A program made the translations under genes and the position numbers. Source: CAZYFH01 sp965197395 (GTDB taxonomy: Bacteria > Acidobacteriota > Vicinamibacteria > Vicinamibacterales > UBA8438). From it: DNA of 64,000 nt. Location of the stretch: contig CBDANB010000006.1 of the NCBI GenBank assembly GCA_965197395.1, positions 372,001 through 436,000 of the forward strand. Direction: 5' to 3'. Positions 36,072 to 45,132 of the stretch are shown here, one piece after another (the stretch's first letter is position 1; each line of letters starts with the position of its first letter). A model generated the notes under the pieces. The model had not been told where the DNA came from. It did no database searches and saw nothing but the letters and a program-made list of their open reading frames with translations.

Positions 36072-37762
36072 GACGCGGTCTCGTCGCACTGGTGGCCTCG
36101 ATCACGTTGGGGCTCGTGAACGGCCCCGCGGGCGATGCGCGCGTCGCGACACGACAGGGGGAACCGGCGGCGCAGCCGCTGCTGGAGGTGGTGCTGCCCG
36201 ATGTGAGCCGCCTGCACCCATCCGTCCAGCGGCAGCTGCGCGAGGCGCATGCGTCGCTCCTGGCCGAGACGCAGCGCCCCGACGTCTCGCCACCCGCGCG
36301 CGCCGCCGCCTTTGGCGACATGGGCACGCTGTTCCTGGCGATGCAGTTCAACGACGCGGCCGAGCGCTGCTATCGGAACGCGCAGCGTCTGGCGTCCGAG
36401 GACTTCCGCTGGCCCTACTACCTCGGACACGTCCTCAGGGACACCGGCGACCTGTCCGCGGCGGCCGAGAGTTTCGAGCGCGCGCGCGCGCGTCGCCCCA
36501 CCGACCTGGCCACGCTCGTGTGGCTCGGCCGGGTCTACCTCGACCTGGCCCGGCCGGACGCGGCCGAGTCGCCGCTTACCGAGGCGCTGTCGCTCTATCC
36601 GAACCAGCCGGCGGTGCGGTTCGAGCTGGGCCGGGCGGCCGTCGAGCAGCAGGACTACGCGCGGGCCGTGGAGCAGTTGACCACTGCCCTGACGCTGAAC
36701 CCCGAGGCCACCGTCGTCCACTATCCGCTCGCCATGGCCTACCGCGGGCTGGGCGATCTCGACAACGCCGCGTACCACGTCGAGCGTCGGGGCGGTCGTG
36801 GGATGCGTGGGTACACGGCCGGCGTGGTCTTCACGCTGCCGGACCCGCTGGTGGCGGCGCTGAATGCGGTGGTGGTGCCGACCCCGCAGCTCTACCGGGA
36901 CCGCGCCCTGGATGCCTCCGCGGCCGGGGACTGGCCCGAGGCGGTGGCGAACTACCGGCGGGTCGTGGAAGCCGAGCCGGACAACGCGGACATGCGTGTG
37001 AACCTCGGCACCGCGTCGAAGCGGGCGGGCGACGCGCGCGGTGCGCTGGCGCAGTACGAGGAGGCGTTGCGTCTCGATCCGCGGCTCTCGGACGCCTACT
37101 ACGGCCTCGGCGACCTGCTCGAGCGCGGTGGTCGCGACCAGGAGGCCATCGAGCGGTACACGACGGCCGTGACCGCGGACCCGACCTTCGTCACCGCGCG
37201 TCTCAGGCTGGCCGATGCGCTGCGCCGAACCGACCGTTTCGAGCCAGCGCTGTCGCAGTACCGGCAGGTGATCGCGCGAGCGCCGGCTGATGCGGACGCG
37301 CGGTTCGGTGAGGCGATGGCGCTCGTCCGTCTCGAGCGCTACGCGGCGGCGCGCGAACGCTTGACCGAGGCGATGACGGTCCGTCCCGACCAGCCGATGT
37401 TCCGCCTCGCGCTGGCCCGGGTGCTCGCCGCGGCGCCCGACGATCAGGTGCGCGACGGCGAGCGAGCCTGGGAACTGGTGCAAGCGCTGCCGGAGGAGCA
37501 GCAACACCCAGCCGTCTTCGAAACCATGGCCATGGCGCTCGCCGAGCTGGGTCACTTCGACCTCGCCATCGAGTGGCAGCGCATCGCGATGTCGGCCGCG
37601 GCACGCGCCTGGCGATCCGACAGCGCGCAGCGGATGGCGGCCAACCTGGCGCTGTACACACGGCGCCAACCGTGCCGCACGCCGTGGCGGAACGACGACC
37701 CGGACCACCGGCCCGGCCCTCCGGTGGATCCGGGGCTGCTCGATCCGCCGGCGTCCCGGTGA
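36068..37762 (+). CDS. Secreted TPR-repeat protein
   Basis: A 564-residue protein that starts in an ATGA overlap with the CRTAC1 gene, which fixes the start. Signal peptide at 1-24. Some ten tetratricopeptide repeats follow (for example DLATLVWLGRVYLDLARPDA, NADMRVNLGTASKRAGDARG, DAYYGLGDLLERGGRDQEAI), interrupted near the middle by GMRGYTAGVVFTLPDP and LVAALNAVVVPTPQLYRD. The co-occurrence of CRTAC1 and TPR proteins suggests a periplasmic or surface complex; the TPR protein would be the scaffold. No enzymatic motif is seen. Confidence 0.88.
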   Translation: MRRGLVALVASITLGLVNGPAGDARVATRQGEPAAQPLLEVVLPDVSRLHPSVQRQLREAHASLLAETQRPDVSPPARAAAFGDMGTLFLAMQFNDAAERCYRNAQRLASEDFRWPYYLGHVLRDTGDLSAAAESFERARARRPTDLATLVWLGRVYLDLARPDAAESPLTEALSLYPNQPAVRFELGRAAVEQQDYARAVEQLTTALTLNPEATVVHYPLAMAYRGLGDLDNAAYHVERRGGRGMRGYTAGVVFTLPDPLVAALNAVVVPTPQLYRDRALDASAAGDWPEAVANYRRVVEAEPDNADMRVNLGTASKRAGDARGALAQYEEALRLDPRLSDAYYGLGDLLERGGRDQEAIERYTTAVTADPTFVTARLRLADALRRTDRFEPALSQYRQVIARAPADADARFGEAMALVRLERYAAARERLTEAMTVRPDQPMFRLALARVLAAAPDDQVRDGERAWELVQALPEEQQHPAVFETMAMALAELGHFDLAIEWQRIAMSAAARAWRSDSAQRMAANLALYTRRQPCRTPWRNDDPDHRPGPPVDPGLLDPPASR

Positions 37763-37770
37763 CGCGGAGC

Positions 37771-37900
37771 CCTCGCCCGACCGGCCGCGTTGTGGCGGGA
37801 TGGGACCTGTGGGCGATGGGAGAGGTGTAGGGGGGACGCTCCGGAACCTGTCGTTGCCCTCGGCGAGCTACCTCAGCGCGCGCTGCAGCTCGAGGATGCC
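37771..37900 (+). repeat. Dispersed direct repeat, copy B
   Basis: Starts CCCGACCGGCCGCGTTGTGG, matching copy A at 28587 with about four differences over 58 bases. It then continues with weaker similarity through the 3' end of the minus-strand TPR remnant. Confidence 0.6.
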
Positions 37901-38020
37901 CTCGACGGACTCGCGCAGGCTGGCAATCTCCGTCAGGTCGGGATGCACCTTCCCGGCGGCCTCCAACCAGTCTCGAGCCTCTGCATAGCGCTCGAGGCTG
38001 ACGAGCACGTTCGTACGCTC
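37868..38020 (-). pseudogene. TPR protein C-terminal remnant
   Basis: Minus-strand frame reads RTNVLVSLERYAEARDWLEA followed by HPDLTEIASLRESVEGILEL, the last one or two tetratricopeptide units of a larger protein. The frame upstream loses resemblance near 38020, just before the adjoining transposon, which probably removed the rest of the gene. Confidence 0.55.
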
Positions 38021-38084
38021 GATCCAGGCGACTCTCCAGGGTGTCGGCCAGACGCCCGTATGGTGCAACTAATGCGCCGACCAC

Positions 38085-39155
38085 TCACGCGGCCTCTCGG
38101 TGATAGAAACTGAGGAGGCCACCGACGCGCGCCCGCCGCTGAACGTCGGTGGCTGCGCGTCTGGGCGGTCGTGCTGGGTGCAGGAGCCGGTTGTCGAGTC
38201 CCTGATGGTTCCGCTCGTGATGATAGTGCTCAACATACTCTCGCACGAGGACGCGTAAATGCCCCTCGCCGAGCGGAACGAGGCGATGGAGACACTCCTC
38301 TTTGATCGACCGCACGAACCGCTCGGCATACGCGTTGAGATTCGGACTCTTCGGCGGCAGCCGGATCGGCCGGACACCGCCGCTTGTCAGGATCTCGCCA
38401 AAGACCCGAGTGTAGAGGGGATCGCGGTCGTGAATCAGCTTCCGCGCGGTCCGCAAAAAGCCGTCGACCGGGTCGGTCAGATTCCGGGCCATCTGCTCCA
38501 TCCACGCGCCGCCCGGCTGCGGGTGGATCCCAGCGATGGTCACGCGGCGGGTTTGCAGCTCGATCACGAAAAAGACGAGGTACCGCCTAAGACCCGCCAG
38601 CGTCAGCACCTCAACCGTGAACAGATCGCAGGCCGCCAAGCCCTCCCAGTGCGCCTGCAAGAACGCCTTCCACGGCGTCCGTCTGGCCCGCTCGGGAGCC
38701 GGGTCGATCCCGTGGTCGTGCAGGATCCGCTTCACCGTGTTCCGGGCGATCGTGTGTCCGAGGTTGGAGAGCGCGCCGCGGATCCGCGTATAGCCCCACC
38801 GCGGATTCTCGACCGCCATCCGCACCACGAGGTTGGCGACCTCCCGTGGCGTCATCGGCCGGCCTCGCCGTCGGCGGGCGCTCCCGTCGTACTGCTGAGC
38901 GATCAGTCTCCGGTACCAGCGGAGAATCGTGTCAGGCGTGACGATGCCCGCCACCTGAGTCAAGACCCGTCGTCCGAGCTTCTTGCCGCGCACCGCGAGG
39001 CGCCGGCGCTGGGCGTCGGTCAGCCGAAGCGGTCGGCCACCCAGTTGCTCCCGGAGAACGCGATTCTCCGCCCGCAGATAGTCGATCAGATCTTCTTGGT
39101 GGCGGTTCACCCAGCCAGCACAGGTGAGCACAAGGAATTGCAGAGCGTGGGGCAT
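38085..39155 (-). CDS. Integrase-core DDE transposase (second copy of family)
   Basis: A 356-residue homologue of the protein at 11606-12724 with the same architecture. N-terminus ALQFLVLTCAGWVNRHQEDL, first Asp in ACDLFTVEVL, second in LIHDRDPLY, Glu in NAYAERFVRSIKEEC, tail HHERNHQGLDN. No disruption visible. The element lies inside an IS256-type transposase gene, whose 5' part is preserved upstream at 39183-39507. Confidence 0.86.
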   Translation of the reverse strand: MPHALQFLVLTCAGWVNRHQEDLIDYLRAENRVLREQLGGRPLRLTDAQRRRLAVRGKKLGRRVLTQVAGIVTPDTILRWYRRLIAQQYDGSARRRRGRPMTPREVANLVVRMAVENPRWGYTRIRGALSNLGHTIARNTVKRILHDHGIDPAPERARRTPWKAFLQAHWEGLAACDLFTVEVLTLAGLRRYLVFFVIELQTRRVTIAGIHPQPGGAWMEQMARNLTDPVDGFLRTARKLIHDRDPLYTRVFGEILTSGGVRPIRLPPKSPNLNAYAERFVRSIKEECLHRLVPLGEGHLRVLVREYVEHYHHERNHQGLDNRLLHPARPPRRAATDVQRRARVGGLLSFYHREAA

Positions 39156-39182
39156 TGCCAGAGGCTACTTGCCTGAGCCGGC

Positions 39183-39507
39183 CCGCGCCGACCTTGCTCA
39201 GCGACTCGCCTGGCTTCGGCCGCTTTTTGGCACCATACGCCGTCGAGAACCGCCCCTCCCGGTCGCGCGGCACCCGCAGCTCCAGCTTGCCGATCCGCGT
39301 CACCAGGCCCCGGCTGTAATAGCCGGACCGATACCCCGTGCGGTCCGCGGTCCGCTCGCCCGGGCCGGCACCCACGGCCTCGGTCATCTCCGCCTCCAGG
39401 ACCTCCTGGAGGGACTCCTTCAGCAGGCTCTTCAACAGCTCGCGGTCTTCGCCCACCAGGGCTTCGATTCGAGGGGACTTCGCGCTACGCTTGGCTCGAG
39501 TGGTCAT
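39183..39507 (-). pseudogene. IS256-family transposase, 5' fragment
   Basis: Begins MTTRAKRSAKSPRIEALV with AGGAG nine bases upstream. It runs through the standard mutator N-terminus (LKESLQEVLEAEMTEAVGA, RTGYRSGYYSRGLVTRIG, KLELRVPRDREGRFST) and is cut after KPGESLSKVGAG where the DDE transposon begins. About three quarters of the usual ~400 residues, including the catalytic core, are gone. Confidence 0.8.
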
Positions 39508-39730
39508 GGCGGTGCTCCTTTGTGAGTAGGTCGATTTCAGCAATCAACCTTTTGCCATGACCGCTCGTCTTCCTCAAGCGGTTTTGCACACAGTACGAAA
39601 CATAACCGTCAGGCGAAGCGGTCGAGAGCCCAGGAGCTTCTATGAAGCGGCCTGTCAAGTTACCCCGGTGTTCGTAGAATGAATCGCCCCGGGTTTCCCG
39701 GAGGCTCCATATCTTGGGAGGATGGAGTCC

Positions 39731-40051
39731 ATGGGAAGACCGAGGAAGTACTCACCAGAAGTACGGGACCGCGCCGTGCGGCTCGTGTTTGAGCACGAAG
39801 ACCAGCACGACTCGCAGTGGGCCGCGATCCGATCCGTGGCCGAGAAGATCGGCTGCACGTCGGAGACGCTGCGGCATTGGGTGCGCCAAGCCGAGCGGGA
39901 TCAGGGACGCCGTCCGGGGCTGACGACGGACGAGCGGGCCGTGCTGAAGGAGCAGGCGCGTGAGATCCGCGAGCTCCGGCGGGCGAATGAGATCCTGCGG
40001 AAAGCGTCAGCGTATTTCGCACAGGCGGAGCTCGACCGCCGACCGAGGTAA
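39731..40051 (+). CDS. IS3-family OrfA
   Basis: A 106-residue HTH protein: MGRPRKYSPEVRDRAVRLVF, HTH IGCTSETLRHWVRQAE, then a coiled coil (EIRELRRANEILRKASAYFA) typical of IS3-group OrfA. An in-frame ATG nine bases upstream (39722) is equally possible. The stop overlaps the orfB start (TAATG). Confidence 0.87.
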   Translation: MGRPRKYSPEVRDRAVRLVFEHEDQHDSQWAAIRSVAEKIGCTSETLRHWVRQAERDQGRRPGLTTDERAVLKEQAREIRELRRANEILRKASAYFAQAELDRRPR

Positions 40052-40959
40052 TGGTGACCTTCATTGATGCGCAGCGGGAAACGTACGGGGTCGAGCCGAT
40101 CAGCGCCGTGGTGCCGATTGCTCCGTCGACGTATTACGCGCACAAAGCGTGGCAGGCCAATCCCCGGTTGCGATCGGGGCGCGCGCAGCGCGATGCGTGG
40201 TTGAAGGATCAGATCCGTCGCGTGCGCGACGAGAACTTCGCGGTCTACGGCGCGTACAAAGTCTGGCGCCAGTTGAACCGTGAGGGGATCGCCGTGGCCC
40301 GGTGCACCGTCGAACGCCTGATGCGGGAGCTGGGCCTGCGGGGCGCCGTTCGGGGCCGGGCGTTCACCACGACGACCTGTCCTGACCCCACCCCGCGGCC
40401 GGCCGACCTGGTCAACCGCACGTTTGTGGCCACGCGCCCCAACGCACTCTGGGTGGCGGACCTCACCTTCGTGGCGACCTGGCGCGGCTTCGTCTACGTG
40501 GCGTTCGTCATCGATGTCTTTGCCCGGTGCATCGTAGGCTGGCGCGTCTCCAGCTCCTTGCGCACCGACCTCGCCCTTGATGCGTTGGAGCAAGCCCTGT
40601 ATGCGCGGCCGGCACCTGACGGGTTAGTGCACCACAGCGATCGGGGTGGTCAGTATCTCTCCATTCGCTACACGGACCGGCTGGCCGAGTCGGGCATCGA
40701 GCCGTCCGTGGGGAGCGTGGGTGACTCGTACGACAACGCCCTCGCTGAGTCGGTGATCGGGCTATACAAGACCGAAGTGATTCGTCGGCGCGGCCCGTGG
40801 CGGCATCTCGAGGCCGTGGAGTTTGCGACGCTCGAATGGGTGGACTGGTTCAACAACCGGCGGCTCTTGACGTCGATCGGCGACGTGCCACCGGCCGAGT
40901 ACGAACAGCAGTACTATCGGGCACAAGAAGCGCCAGCCACAATGGCCGGAGTCAACTAA
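40051..40959 (+). CDS. IS3-family OrfB transposase
   Basis: A 302-residue integrase-core transposase. HTH_21-like start (FAVYGAYKVWRQLNREGI), first Asp in LWVADLTFVATW, second in VHHSDRGGQY, Glu in SYDNALAESVIGLYKTEV, ending PPAEYEQQYY. Complete and undisturbed. Its start codon shares a base with the orfA stop. Confidence 0.9.
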   Translation: MVTFIDAQRETYGVEPISAVVPIAPSTYYAHKAWQANPRLRSGRAQRDAWLKDQIRRVRDENFAVYGAYKVWRQLNREGIAVARCTVERLMRELGLRGAVRGRAFTTTTCPDPTPRPADLVNRTFVATRPNALWVADLTFVATWRGFVYVAFVIDVFARCIVGWRVSSSLRTDLALDALEQALYARPAPDGLVHHSDRGGQYLSIRYTDRLAESGIEPSVGSVGDSYDNALAESVIGLYKTEVIRRRGPWRHLEAVEFATLEWVDWFNNRRLLTSIGDVPPAEYEQQYYRAQEAPATMAGVN

Positions 40960-41050
40960 TGAGCTCTCCGGAGAACCCGGGGCGATTCACCTTCACGTGT
41001 TCACCCACCTATCCTGCGACCCGAGACACCCGCCGACGGCGGAGGTCAGC

Positions 41051-42097
41051 TCAGTTGGGGCGACCGGACGACGCGGTCACGGCCACCGGGCCGTGACGAC
41101 AAACAAAGGTCGACTGGTCGCGCCACATCGCGAACAAGATCCCCGCCAACCGGCGGGCCAGCGCCACGGTGGCGATGCGTGACCCGCGCCGCTGGGCGAG
41201 TTGGTGGGCCCAGGCCCTCAGGCTGGCGGCGTCGGCCCGGCGGGACCGCAGCGCCGCCCAGGCCGCTTGCACCAACAACCAGCGCATGCGCGGATTGCCC
41301 GCCTTGGTAATGTGCCCGCGGCGGTGGCGGTCCGCTGAACTGTCCTCACTGGGCACCAGGCCGAGATAGCTTTCGACTTGATGGGCGCCGCGAAAGCGGC
41401 CCGCCTCATCCAGGGTCGCGACAAAGGCCGTCGCGATGACGGGGCCCACGCCCGGCGCCGTCGTCAGTCGCCGCACCACCGGGTTGGCCGCGGCGGTCGT
41501 GGCCCGTTCGGCATCGATGGCGGCCAGTTGCTCGGTGAGCTGGTCCCACAGCGCGAGCAACGGCTGCAGCGCCGTCTCCAACTTGGCTGGGAGGTCGAGG
41601 GCGCTCACATAGGAGCCGAATCGGTCGGCATCCCCCGCCCGCACACGCAGCCCCTCGCTGCGCACGAGCGTGCGAACGAGGGCGATGGTGCGCCCCCGCG
41701 CCCGCACGAGCAGGTCGCGCACCAGGAGCTGGCGGCGCACCTGGCGCTGCGCGGCCGACGTCCGATGGGCCGGGCGATACGAGCCCAGCCGGGCCGCCTC
41801 CGCCAACATCCGGGCATCCCGCCGATCGGTTTTCACGCGCCGCCGCCGTTCCGGATACATCGGCGCGTAGTTCGGATCGGCCACGATGACCTCGTGGCCC
41901 AATGCCTCGAGCGTCTGCGCGACCCATTCGCTCTCGGTCGCTGCCTCGAGCAACACGCGCGCCCGCGCGCGGCCGGCGAACCACTTGGTGAACTGCTGCC
42001 GCGTACTCTGGATCCGTCGCTCGATCATCTCGCCCTCGGGTGTCAGGATGCAGATTTGACTTTCCCTCTTGTGGACGTCGATGCCAATATGCTCCAT
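41051..42097 (-). CDS. IS110-family transposase
   Basis: A 348-residue DEDD transposase. The N-terminal RuvC-like domain shows IGIDVHKRESQI (Asp), VLLEAATESEWVAQ (Glu) and VKTDRRDARMLAE (Asp-Asp). The C-terminal Transposase_20 domain has TAPGVGPVIATAFVATL, the catalytic-serine region ESYLGLVPSEDSSADR, and KAGNPRMRWLLVQAAW. Intact length for the family. IS110 elements lack inverted repeats, so borders cannot be set by eye. Confidence 0.9.
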   Translation of the reverse strand: MEHIGIDVHKRESQICILTPEGEMIERRIQSTRQQFTKWFAGRARARVLLEAATESEWVAQTLEALGHEVIVADPNYAPMYPERRRRVKTDRRDARMLAEAARLGSYRPAHRTSAAQRQVRRQLLVRDLLVRARGRTIALVRTLVRSEGLRVRAGDADRFGSYVSALDLPAKLETALQPLLALWDQLTEQLAAIDAERATTAAANPVVRRLTTAPGVGPVIATAFVATLDEAGRFRGAHQVESYLGLVPSEDSSADRHRRGHITKAGNPRMRWLLVQAAWAALRSRRADAASLRAWAHQLAQRRGSRIATVALARRLAGILFAMWRDQSTFVCRHGPVAVTASSGRPN

Positions 42098-42174
42098 GGC
42101 TGGTCTCCCTCATTGCGCCTTGAGCGCGTTTAACGATTGTGGAGCGCAAGCTACCACGTGGGGTTGACCAGCCG

Positions 42175-42294
42175 CTTCATCCTATCTCCCGGAGGACCCG
42201 ATTCTCCTCCCGGAGATACGCGATCAGATCGTCTTGGTGGCGGTTCACCCAGCCAGCGAACGTGAGAACGAGGAACTGTAGCGCAAGCGGCATC
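42175..42294 (-). pseudogene. DDE transposase N-terminal scrap
   Basis: Forty residues beginning MPLALQFLVLTFAGWVNRHQ and ending ENRVLREIG before a stop. They match the N-terminus of the transposases at 11606 and 38085. The rest of the gene is missing next to the IS110 element. Confidence 0.75.
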
Positions 42295-42329
42295 GCCGGT
42301 CCAACGTGCCGACCGCCAATGCCTACACG

Positions 42330-42420
42330 CATCCCCGCGGCACCGAATCACCTCCGGCTTGAACAGGCCGACCACTGACTGGGCCAACGCTGTGTCGCAG
42401 AAATCGTCGCCGCTGCCCAC
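42330..42420 (-). pseudogene. IS3 OrfB scrap
   Basis: GSGDDFCDTALAQSVVGLFK followed by PEVIRCRG corresponds to the catalytic-Glu segment of OrfB at 40051-40959 (GDSYDNALAESVIGLYK), with the Glu itself changed to Gln. A short remnant only. Confidence 0.6.
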
Positions 42421-43306
42421 GGCGGCGTTGCCACCTCGGGTCTTCGACTGCCTGGAGACGTGCCCACCGTTTGGCTTCAGACGTCCAACCTCAACACTGA
42501 CAACATCTCGTCACCAAACGCCGTCACGTACCGCGTGCGGCGAGCGGCGGCCCGTTCGTGTGGGCGGTGACCGTGGACTCCTTCTCCCACAGGGGTTAGG
42601 TGTCCACGGAAGCGGGGTCAAGCCCAAAGCGGCTGGCCGTGGAATATCTGACGGCCATCTCCGCACGGACAACCGGTGCAACCGCCCGCGATGCGCAGCG
42701 CGCCCGCGGTGGCGCCAACGGGTGAGCGTGTCCGGGTGAATGCCCACGGCACGGGCCGCCACGGCGTAGGACGCGCCCACGCCGACCGCCTCCCCGAGGC
42801 GATCGGTCACCGCGTCCGTGAGCTTCGTGGCTCGGCCGCCGCAACGGCGCGGGCGGTTCGTCACCGTCGGCCGTCCAGGGCCGGCGCACCTTCTCGGCCC
42901 GGTCAGCGGCCGGCGCGCTCGTGCCGATCGCGACGACGTGCACGGCGAACGTCCGCGCCCTGAACGCGGCCCATAACGGCGCGTGGGCTTTCCCCCACGA
43001 GCATCATCAGCTCCGGATCGATGGTCGGGGTGGCCGGCGTGCTCGTCGGTGGCGACACGATCGGCGTGGGAGCGCTGGTGGCCGATGCCGGTCCGTTCGT
43101 GGGCCGGAAGCGTGCTTCCGGACACAATTCGCCATCCCACCCCGGGTGGCCGGCGGGTCACCCTGGAAGGGCCAGATCGGAGCGAAGGAGCCGCGCGTGC
43201 GCGGCTTGACGCGCAGGACGGTGCACATCTTTCGACACACGAATGGCGCGGCCGTCACGCGCGGTCCACTCGGACCACCGGTTCGGTACGTCGCCCACGG
43301 GGCCCC
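42421..43306. other. Decayed island DNA with a possible HTH remnant
   Basis: About 890 bases with no intact gene. On the minus strand near 42700-42830, one frame reads TKLTDAVTDRLGEAVGVGAS and AVGIHPDTLTRWRHRGR. This resembles the HTH of phage small-terminase or resolvase-like proteins (KLTPEV...AGVSxxTLYRW). The remaining frames are compositional. Together with the neighbouring integrase it looks like the edge of a former prophage or island. Confidence 0.4.
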
Positions 43307-44332
43307 TCACGCCACACTCGTGTCTGTACCCCCGAGATACGTCACGAGCTGTGCCCCGGCGTGGTGAAGGTCGGCTTCGTTGACGATGCAATAGCGATCG
43401 AAGATGGCGCGTGTCTGATGCCCCGTCAGCACCATCGCGACGCGTTCCGGCACCCCGGCGCGGACCAGATTCCGCGCCGTCGTCCGGCGGCAATCGTGGA
43501 GGAGCCGTCCGGGGACCCCCGCCTGCCGACAGGCCGCTGGCCAGGCCCGACGCCACGCCCGCACGGTCGTGTCCTCCCGCGTGAAGACCAGCGGCGCGCC
43601 CGGCTGCCGCGTCGCGCGTCGGCGTGACAGCACCGCCGCAATCGGCGCCGAGATCGGCAACACACGCCCCACGCGCGTCTTCGACCGCGCGGGCGACAGC
43701 CGGACGACACCGCCCGCCGCGTCAACCTCGTCCCACCGCAGCTCGAGGATCTCCCGCTTCCGCCAGCCCGAGAAATAGGCAAAGTCGAGGACATCCTGAT
43801 ACGGCCGCGGGAGGTGTCGGCGCACCGCTTCATACTCGTCGTGCTCAAAGAACCCCTGGCGTGGACCGTTCTCGTCGAGTCGTTCCGGGAAGATCGGCCG
43901 CTGCGCCAGCCGGGCGGCCCGCACCCCCAAGTGAAACATGCGGCTGAGCGCCGAGGTCTCCCGGTTCACCGTCGCGGCCGCCGCGCCCGTCGTCCGCCGC
44001 GCGCGTTGGTAGTCCCGGATCGCTTCGGTCGTAATGCGCATCGCCTCCCAGCCGCCGAAAACAGCCCGCAGATTCGCGACGCGTCCGCGAGCGGTATCGA
44101 GGGTGCGCAGGCGGCGGAGCACGTAGTCGTCAAGATACCCCGTCGCCAACGTGTCGAAGGTGACCCGGTCGGTCGGGCCGCGCTCCGCTCGCTCACGAAC
44201 CCGACGCGCCAGCAGGCGTTCGGCGACCACTCGATCGGACGACCGCGCGCTCTCTCGATACTCCCGACCGTCCCATCGATACGCCAGATAATAAATAGGG
44301 CCCCGCTGATAGATCCGTCCTCTGCTTGCCAT
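43307..44332 (-). CDS. Tyrosine recombinase / phage integrase
   Basis: A complete 341-residue site-specific recombinase. I place the start at 44332 (MASRGRIYQRGPIYYLAYRW), preceded by GAGGAGGG and an adjacent GGAG; an upstream in-frame codon lacks such a signal. Arm-binding-like N-terminus, SAM-like core-binding domain (TFDTLATGYLDDYVLRRL), and catalytic residues in SGWRKREILEL (Arg), SPARSKTRVGRVLPI (Lys region), LLHDCRRTTARNLVR (His, Arg), LTGHQTRAIFDRYCI (His, Tyr). Its 5' end faces a tRNA-Lys 3' fragment about 365 bp away, suggesting integration at tRNA-Lys. Homologous to the truncated integrase at 12726. Confidence 0.9.
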   Translation of the reverse strand: MASRGRIYQRGPIYYLAYRWDGREYRESARSSDRVVAERLLARRVRERAERGPTDRVTFDTLATGYLDDYVLRRLRTLDTARGRVANLRAVFGGWEAMRITTEAIRDYQRARRTTGAAAATVNRETSALSRMFHLGVRAARLAQRPIFPERLDENGPRQGFFEHDEYEAVRRHLPRPYQDVLDFAYFSGWRKREILELRWDEVDAAGGVVRLSPARSKTRVGRVLPISAPIAAVLSRRRATRQPGAPLVFTREDTTVRAWRRAWPAACRQAGVPGRLLHDCRRTTARNLVRAGVPERVAMVLTGHQTRAIFDRYCIVNEADLHHAGAQLVTYLGGTDTSVA

Positions 44333-44697
44333 CTCCGTCGTCCCTCCTCTTATATGGGGTGGCCCCGGAATCAGGTCCGTGACCTCGACACAGCTTCGCT
44401 CCACAGCGCCCACAAGTGAAGCGATTTCTGGCACCCTATTCTAGGAACAACTCGCCTTCAATCAGTGAGTTACACGATAGGAGGCGGGCCTGATGTCACG
44501 GGGGGACCGGCTGAGATGTGAGCGTCGTCGACGCATACCCAGATCGGTTATCAGGAATCGCGGCTGACGGGGCACCGATCAGCGAGTCCTCGAAGAGAAT
44601 CGGTGGGTGCGGACAGTCCGCGGACAGTCAGATATAACCGCTATTGATAACCGATTCCTGGCGCAAGAGGGCTGAGATTTCGCGATACCCACCACGG

Positions 44698-44748
44698 TTG
44701 GGCCTTTTAAGCCGAGGGTCGCAGGTTCGAATCCTGCCGGGCGCGCCA
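44698..44748 (+). tRNA. tRNA-Lys(TTT) 3' fragment, probable att site scar
   Basis: From the anticodon loop (CTTTTAA, anticodon TTT), the sequence continues GCCGAGGGTC, a perfect T-arm GCAGG-TTCGAAT-CCTGC, acceptor strand CGGGCGC, G and encoded CCA. The 5' half (acceptor 5' strand, D-arm and left anticodon stem) is absent upstream, so this is not a functional tRNA. A 3' half-tRNA beside a tyrosine integrase is the classic product of island integration or excision. Confidence 0.72.
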
Positions 44749-44861
44749 CTTTCCCAAAGAACTCGCCGATTGCGCCCACCTGCGCGATTCCCTCGGCGAA
44801 TGTGAAGCGAACAGAGTGACCGGTCGTCTCCGAAGATTGGCTGACTGAAGTACGCTAGCGC

Positions 44862-45053
44862 CACCGTTATCGCACCGAGGTGCTCGATGTATATCTCTTC
44901 GAATCGCTGGCGGAGGTCCGCGCGCTCACCGAGCGCTGGCTCGTTGCCTACAACCAGGAGCGGCCGTACCAGAGCCTCGGCCGGGTGCCGCCCCTCATGT
45001 TTCTGCCGAGGCCTAACGCGCCAGTGCAGTCCCCTCTCGCAGTGTCTACTTGA
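44862..45053 (+). pseudogene. IS3 OrfB C-terminal remnant
   Basis: The frame reads RTEVLDVYLFESLAEVRALT and RWLVAYNQERPYQSLGRVPP, then a stop at 45051-45053. This is the standard end of IS3-type OrfB after the catalytic Glu. Nothing upstream belongs to it. The remnant ends 79 bp before the redox cluster. Confidence 0.75.
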
Positions 45054-45132
45054 CGGGGGAAGCTTACGGTATGATATTTCGCGATGAGGCTCTGATGCCT
45101 CGCTTCGTCCTTCACTGTCGTATGGGGAGCCG

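Larger units (their letters stand above)
39680..40989 (+). mobile_element. IS3-family element (1,310 bp)
   Basis: Inverted ends TGAATCGCCCCGGGTTTCCC at 39680 and TGAATCGCCCCGGGTTCTCC reading inward from 40989, both followed by GGAG. It carries orfA and orfB with a one-base overlap. No obvious target duplication was found. All parts look intact, so it may be active. Confidence 0.88.

Noticed and set aside
44579..44779. Minus-strand ORF reading ARPAGFEPATLGLKGP
   Set aside because: This is the familiar false protein translated antisense through a tRNA 3' half, here the tRNA-Lys fragment.
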